This document shows, piece after piece, positions 6,449-9,800 of a stretch of 9,800 nucleotides of DNA. This stretch comes from Bacteroidota bacterium (GTDB lineage Bacteria; Bacteroidota; Bacteroidia; Chitinophagales; UBA10324). A program made the translations under genes and the position numbers. Numbering within the stretch: the first letter of the stretch is position 1; each line of letters begins with the position of its first letter. The notes below the pieces were generated by a model that was not told the origin of the DNA, ran no database searches, and saw only the letters and a program-made list of their open reading frames with translations. The stretch lies in the NCBI GenBank assembly GCA_003455275.1, contig DMRR01000100.1, positions 15,611-25,410 on the forward strand. The letters run 5' to 3'.

Positions 6449-7935
6449 TAGTTAAGGTTTAAAGGTTTGCCCTGGTAGTAGTCCAGAACTTTCAGTTTAA
6501 AAATGTAATCAAATTTTGCCTGAAGGGTTTGGCTCTTCGCCGCGCTGAGCGCATTTTGAGCGGTTACATAATCAATTGAGGCGAGCACTCCGGCATCATA
6601 TTTAACTTTTGCATAATTAAAACTTTCTTCAGCAGATGATTCGGCTTTAAGAGCTGCACTGTATTTATCCTTTCCTGCCACAGCATCGGCATATGCAGTT
6701 TCAATATTTTTTTTCAATTGTTGTTTTTGTAAATCAAGATTCAATTGCTCATTCAGTAAATTGATTTTACTTCTTGAAACATTGGTATGTGTTGCCCATC
6801 CATTAAAGATTGGAAAGTTGAGAGATAAACCAAAACCCTGACCGAAATTATCTTTCAATTGATTTCCCAATGGTGTATTCTCAAATTGGAAAGTTGGGTT
6901 CAAAGTATAAACCGGGTTAAGATTTACTGCGTCAAAACCGATAAGCAGTGTGTCATAAGTTGTAGTGCCGGTTACTCTTTTCACGGCATTTGAATATTGA
7001 GTGGAAAGACTTCCGAACAAACTGAGAGAAGGCGAAAATCCACCTCGTGCCGCAGACAATCCCTTTTCAGCACCGAGTACTCTGAATTCCGCGCTCTTGA
7101 TTCCGGGTTGGTTTCCGAGAGCAATTTGATAAATAGATTCGGCAGTAATGTCAGCGAAAGCCAAATCAACCGGAATTTTCAGATCAGGAACAACAATATC
7201 AAATGGATGATCAAGATTCAGCAATTGCTGAAGATTGAGTTGAGCAAGCGTCAATTGATTTTTCGCACTAACTGTGTTAAACTCATCAGTGGCTTCTTGT
7301 GACTGTATCTGCAATAACGCTCCTTCTGCAAGAGCGCCTGCGTCAACCAGGTGCTGCGTATTCGTCACTTGCTGCTTCGAAAGATTTTCCTGTGATTGTG
7401 CGTTTGCATAATTTTCTTTCGCAAATAGTACCTGAAGGTAAGCTGTTGCCACGCTGAGCGAAATATCATTTGCATATTGAGCATAACTGAACCGTGAAGA
7501 CATGTAATCAAAATATGCTTTTCGCATTTCATTCAGTTTAGAAAATCCGCTGAACAAAGTGACATTCGAACTCAAAGAAGCATTGCCCGACTGAATGCTT
7601 TGATTGACGAAAAGGTTGGTAGTCGGGTCTATATTTTTTCCATAGTTATATCCGTAATTAACCGAACTGTTCAGGCTCGGAAGCAAACCTAATTTTGATT
7701 GTGTGTAGGAATCTTTACTTAGTTCAGCAGTAAGCTCAGATTGTTTAAGTTGAATATTATTATCCTTCGCGTATGTAATACATTGTTCAAGAGACCAAAT
7801 TTCCTGTGCATGGGATTGCAAAAAACTCAGTGCAACAATTGAAAGGATAAGTGAGAAAAGGTGAAAGAAATATCTTAGGTGCAATGAAAAAACTGTTATG
7901 AGTCGCCAAATATAATTGTCTGTTTTACTCAGCAC
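6448..7935 (-). CDS. TolC-family outer membrane efflux channel
   Basis: An outer membrane factor that would form a trimeric channel for the adaptor encoded next. In the 495-residue frame: a hydrophobic signal peptide ending SHAQ (about residue 44); WSLEQCITYAKDNNIQLKQSE, the typical first helix of the OEP fold; the first OEP repeat to about 240, with LFSGF and the LLPSLN strand segment; and the second to about 485 with NFPIFNGW and YDAGVLASIDYVTAQNAL. Residues about 315-360 form a longer Asn/Thr-rich strand-loop part. The listed start is a GTG (7935); no in-frame ATG exists before the signal peptide. A TTG at 7884 (codon 18) would give a more compact signal peptide, MHLRYFFHLF..., and lies downstream of the -7 box at 7914-7907, so I think 7884 may be the real start. 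First gene of a two-gene operon; stop overlaps the adaptor start. Confidence 0.94.
   Translation of the reverse strand: MLSKTDNYIWRLITVFSLHLRYFFHLFSLILSIVALSFLQSHAQEIWSLEQCITYAKDNNIQLKQSELTAELSKDSYTQSKLGLLPSLNSSVNYGYNYGKNIDPTTNLFVNQSIQSGNASLSSNVTLFSGFSKLNEMRKAYFDYMSSRFSYAQYANDISLSVATAYLQVLFAKENYANAQSQENLSKQQVTNTQHLVDAGALAEGALLQIQSQEATDEFNTVSAKNQLTLAQLNLQQLLNLDHPFDIVVPDLKIPVDLAFADITAESIYQIALGNQPGIKSAEFRVLGAEKGLSAARGGFSPSLSLFGSLSTQYSNAVKRVTGTTTYDTLLIGFDAVNLNPVYTLNPTFQFENTPLGNQLKDNFGQGFGLSLNFPIFNGWATHTNVSRSKINLLNEQLNLDLQKQQLKKNIETAYADAVAGKDKYSAALKAESSAEESFNYAKVKYDAGVLASIDYVTAQNALSAAKSQTLQAKFDYIFKLKVLDYYQGKPLNLN
7907..7914 (-). promoter_or_regulatory. Putative -7 box of the efflux operon
   Basis: On the minus strand TATATTTG is a perfect match to the Bacteroidota -7 consensus TAnnTTTG. 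I see no good TTTG at -33 (the 19-nt position reads CAGT), so support is partial. If it is used, transcription starts near 7900 and the GTG at 7935 would not be in the message, favouring the TTG at 7884. On the opposite strand TATAATTG (7911-7918) is a one-mismatch -7 box sharing the TATA, possibly serving tadA. Confidence 0.35.
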
Positions 7936-7979
7936 TGAACCTGTAATATGATTAATGGATAACGAGTATTTAATCTGCT

Positions 7980-8453
7980 ATGTTTATTTGTTGCATTGTG
8001 AATGAAATAAAAAATATTTTACCTGACGAATATTATATGCGCGAAGCATTGAAGGAGGCTGTTTATGCATTGGAGAAAGATGAAGTGCCAATCGGAGCAG
8101 TGATTGTAAGCCTTGGAAAAATAATAGCTCGCGGACATAACCAGGTTGAATTGCTGAAAGATGTAACAGCTCACGCAGAAATGATCGCCATCACTTCAGC
8201 AGCAAATCATTTTGGAAGTAAATATTTAACGGATTGCACTTTGTATGTAACACTGGAACCTTGTATGATGTGTGCAACCGCAATTGGTTGGGCACAGATT
8301 CCCCGGTTGGTATATGGAGCCGGCGATAAGAAAAAAGGATTTACTCTTATTTCAAAAAAAGTGCTGCATCCCAAATGCGAAGTTGTGAATGGATTGCTTT
8401 CTGATGAATGCAGTCAATTGATAAAAGAATTTTTCAGGAAGAAGAGAAAATAA
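7980..8453 (+). CDS. tadA: tRNA adenosine(34) deaminase TadA
   Basis: A 157-residue zinc deaminase that converts A34 to inosine in the anticodon of tRNA-Arg(ACG), letting one tRNA read several CGN codons; cytoplasmic, acts as a homodimer. Visible motifs: MREALKEAVYALEKDEVPIGAVIV (20-43), the usual TadA start; GHN (52-54); zinc/catalytic HAE (His65, Glu67) in TAHAEMIAI; the zinc pair in PCMMC (Cys95, Cys98); and the C-terminal LHPKCEVVNGLLSDECSQLIKEFFRKKRK, typical of TadA rather than of guanine or cytosine deaminases. Length is normal. The start is not sure: ATG 7980 adds a hydrophobic MFICCIV leader not usual for the family; GTG at 7998 or ATG at 8037 (Met20) are alternatives. Transcribed divergently from the efflux operon across at most about 100 bp. 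No strong terminator follows. Confidence 0.95.
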   Translation: MFICCIVNEIKNILPDEYYMREALKEAVYALEKDEVPIGAVIVSLGKIIARGHNQVELLKDVTAHAEMIAITSAANHFGSKYLTDCTLYVTLEPCMMCATAIGWAQIPRLVYGAGDKKKGFTLISKKVLHPKCEVVNGLLSDECSQLIKEFFRKKRK

Positions 8454-8480
8454 AAAACAGGTTTTAGGTCGGTAAGACCA

Positions 8481-8511
8481 TCTGAAATAATCTGAACGAA
8501 TTATACCTTTA
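8481..8511 (+). promoter_or_regulatory. Putative promoter of the FG-GAP protein gene
   Basis: TCTG (8481-8484), one mismatch from TTTG, is followed after exactly 19 nt by TACCTTTA (8504-8511), one mismatch from TAnnTTTG. It sits in the 94-bp gap after tadA and would give a leader of about 30 nt before the ATG at 8548. This suggests independent transcription from tadA. Confidence 0.4.
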
Positions 8512-8545
8512 GTAGCAACTTATTAAAAGAATCTCTATCTTCAGT

Positions 8546-8570
8546 CAATGAAAAAAAATATTTTTCATTG
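8546..8570 (+). promoter_or_regulatory. Hairpin enclosing the start codon of the FG-GAP gene
   Basis: CAATGAAAAA (8546-8555) and TTTTTCATTG (8561-8570) are exact reverse complements separated by 5 nt. In mRNA the AUG (8548-8550) pairs with CAU (8566-8568), hiding the start codon in a 10-bp AU-rich stem. A translational control element is possible but not shown; AT-rich signal peptide codons (MKKNIFH) may create it by chance. Confidence 0.35.
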
Positions 8571-9800
8571 TATTGTATCAGTACTTTTAGTGATGTCCAA
8601 CTCATTAGGAGTTTCAGCCCAATGGACCTGTGCAGATGTTAATCTTACCATTGATGCACCACAAAACCTCCCTTACCCTGATGATTATCTAAACTTTGAT
8701 TTTTTCAGTGCTGATTTTGATGGTGATGGATTTAAGGATCTTCTGGGCGAAGCAAACATTAATGGAGAAATTGGACCTGAGATTTTTTTGAATACATCAG
8801 TTGCACTGGGACCTATAACATTTAACTCAACACCATCTCTGATCTATTCACATAGCAATGCAACACTATTCAATTACCCTGCAATTACTGTTGCTGATTT
8901 TAATTCAGATGGAAAACCTGATGTTGCGGAGCAGGTATATGATTCAATATTAGTTTACAAGAACAATTCAACTTCGGGGAACATTAGTTTTAGCGTTGCC
9001 GCAAGATTTCATATTGGTTATCCGGTTAATATTTCTTATGTAGGATTTACCTATGCTGTTAAATTATTAATGGGCGAAGACATGGACGGCGATTCTAACC
9101 CGGATATAGAATTGGATGATGTTCATGGTCATATTTCTATTTTCAGGAACACAACTCCTTCTGGTTCTTCAGTGTGCACTTTTGCCCCGGCGTTTGTTTT
9201 GCCTTATCCAAGTTCATTCACTTTTGGTATGGCAATAAATGATTTTACAGGAGATGGGTTGCCTGATATATGCGCGCATTCATCTGATACGCTTTACAAT
9301 TTTGCAAATACAACTGTCGGTACCAACCTCAGTTTTTCTTATTCAGGTCATTATGAATTAAACACAGTGAATCTAAGCGCATGGAACAATGATCAATCAC
9401 TCAACTTTGATTATGCCGATGCTGATTTGGATGGTAAAACTGATTTGTTGCTTCATGTAAATTATTCCAATGATCCGGATAGCAGTTTCGTTTGCATTCT
9501 ACATAATGGAAGCACCTCTTCTCAAGTATTATGGGATTATAAATACAGGTTTGGCTATCCATTCCATACGCCTTTGATCATGTCAGCTGTCTTCTTAAAA
9601 GTGTGCGAATCTGTTCCGGATGTGGTGGTGGCTCTGGATGGAATTCAATCAGGAGGAAGTCAGGCATTTTGGTATTTTAAAAATACCTCTACTGCCGGTG
9701 TAATTAGTTTCAATCTCAATCCATGTATAGTTCTGAATATTGAATCTGATATGTTGTGTGTTGATGATTTTAATAATGACAGCAAAGCAGATTTTTGTTC
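8548..9800 (+). CDS. Secreted FG-GAP/VCBS-repeat beta-propeller protein, N-terminal part (3' end outside window)
   Basis: The frame runs from ATG 8548 to the window end without a stop: 417 complete codons. A signal peptide (1-25, MKKNIFHCIVSVLLVMSNSL, cleavage near VSA-Q) sends it across the inner membrane. Six Asp-rich calcium-binding FG-GAP motifs follow, first residues at 56 (DFDGDGFKD), 117 (DFNSDGKPD), 178 (DMDGDSNPD), 232 (DFTGDGLPD), 291 (DADLDGKTD) and 407 (DFNNDSKAD). Spacing is 54-61 residues, except a double gap between the last two, where VPDVVVALDG (356-365) looks like a degenerate repeat. Together this makes about seven blades, an integrin-alpha-like propeller. Such Bacteroidota proteins are usually cell-surface or secreted, often with a C-terminal type IX secretion sorting domain, which would be beyond the window. 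Ligand unknown. It is separate from tadA, with its own predicted promoter. Confidence 0.9.
   Translation, partial: MKKNIFHCIVSVLLVMSNSLGVSAQWTCADVNLTIDAPQNLPYPDDYLNFDFFSADFDGDGFKDLLGEANINGEIGPEIFLNTSVALGPITFNSTPSLIYSHSNATLFNYPAITVADFNSDGKPDVAEQVYDSILVYKNNSTSGNISFSVAARFHIGYPVNISYVGFTYAVKLLMGEDMDGDSNPDIELDDVHGHISIFRNTTPSGSSVCTFAPAFVLPYPSSFTFGMAINDFTGDGLPDICAHSSDTLYNFANTTVGTNLSFSYSGHYELNTVNLSAWNNDQSLNFDYADADLDGKTDLLLHVNYSNDPDSSFVCILHNGSTSSQVLWDYKYRFGYPFHTPLIMSAVFLKVCESVPDVVVALDGIQSGGSQAFWYFKNTSTAGVISFNLNPCIVLNIESDMLCVDDFNNDSKADFC

Noticed and set aside
6997..7302. 101-codon plus-strand frame opposite the TolC-family gene
   Set aside because: Antisense to conserved OEP sequence; composition rich in Arg/Ser/Asn as expected of a shadow frame.
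8467..8479. GGTC/GACC hairpin after tadA as a terminator
   Set aside because: Only a 4-bp stem with a 5-nt loop and no T-run; too weak to call.
1..9800. tRNA, rRNA, riboswitch, insertion sequence or phage attachment site
   Set aside because: Intergenic gaps are short (the largest is 264 bp) and none shows a cloverleaf, conserved aptamer, transposase frame or flanking direct repeat.

Overview
The window looks like chromosomal DNA of a member of the Bacteroidota, probably an environmental lineage near Chitinophagia/Sphingobacteriia. The DNA is AT-rich. Genes lack Shine-Dalgarno sequences and instead have A-rich leaders. Several intergenic stretches carry Bacteroidota-type promoters (TTTG, about 19-21 nt, TAnnTTTG). 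Protein types also fit: a large alpha-2-macroglobulin, a MacA/TolC-type pair and a secreted FG-GAP beta-propeller. Six genes are reasonably clear at family level, one has no recognised family, and two genes run off the window edges.
Layout. (1) 1-3333 (+): the C-terminal part of a thioester-containing bacterial alpha-2-macroglobulin. (2) 3334-3597: an intergenic stretch with a 96-bp inverted-repeat element containing 9-bp subrepeats, then a promoter. (3) 3598-4520 (+): a two-gene unit encoding a VOC-fold lipoprotein and a small DUF1801-like protein. (4) 4521-5006 (-): a small exported or membrane protein of unknown family. It meets the previous unit stop codon to stop codon and has its own promoter and a perfect dyad upstream. 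(5) 5096-7935 (-): a translationally coupled operon of a TolC-family outer membrane factor and an HlyD/MacA-type adaptor, with no inner-membrane pump beside it. (6) 7980-8453 (+): tRNA adenosine deaminase TadA, divergent from the efflux operon. (7) 8548-9800 (+): the N-terminal part of a secreted FG-GAP/VCBS beta-propeller protein, cut by the window end.
How the parts relate. Most of the window is cell-envelope biology: a protease trap, two trans-envelope export components, a lipoprotein, a small membrane protein and a secreted propeller. TadA is a housekeeping gene. I found no mobile element with a transposase, no CRISPR array, no RNA gene and no obvious new multi-gene system. The least explained items are the inverted-repeat element at 3338-3433, the orphan TolC/adaptor pair, the dyad over a -33 box at 5059-5074, and the start-codon hairpin at 8546-8570.
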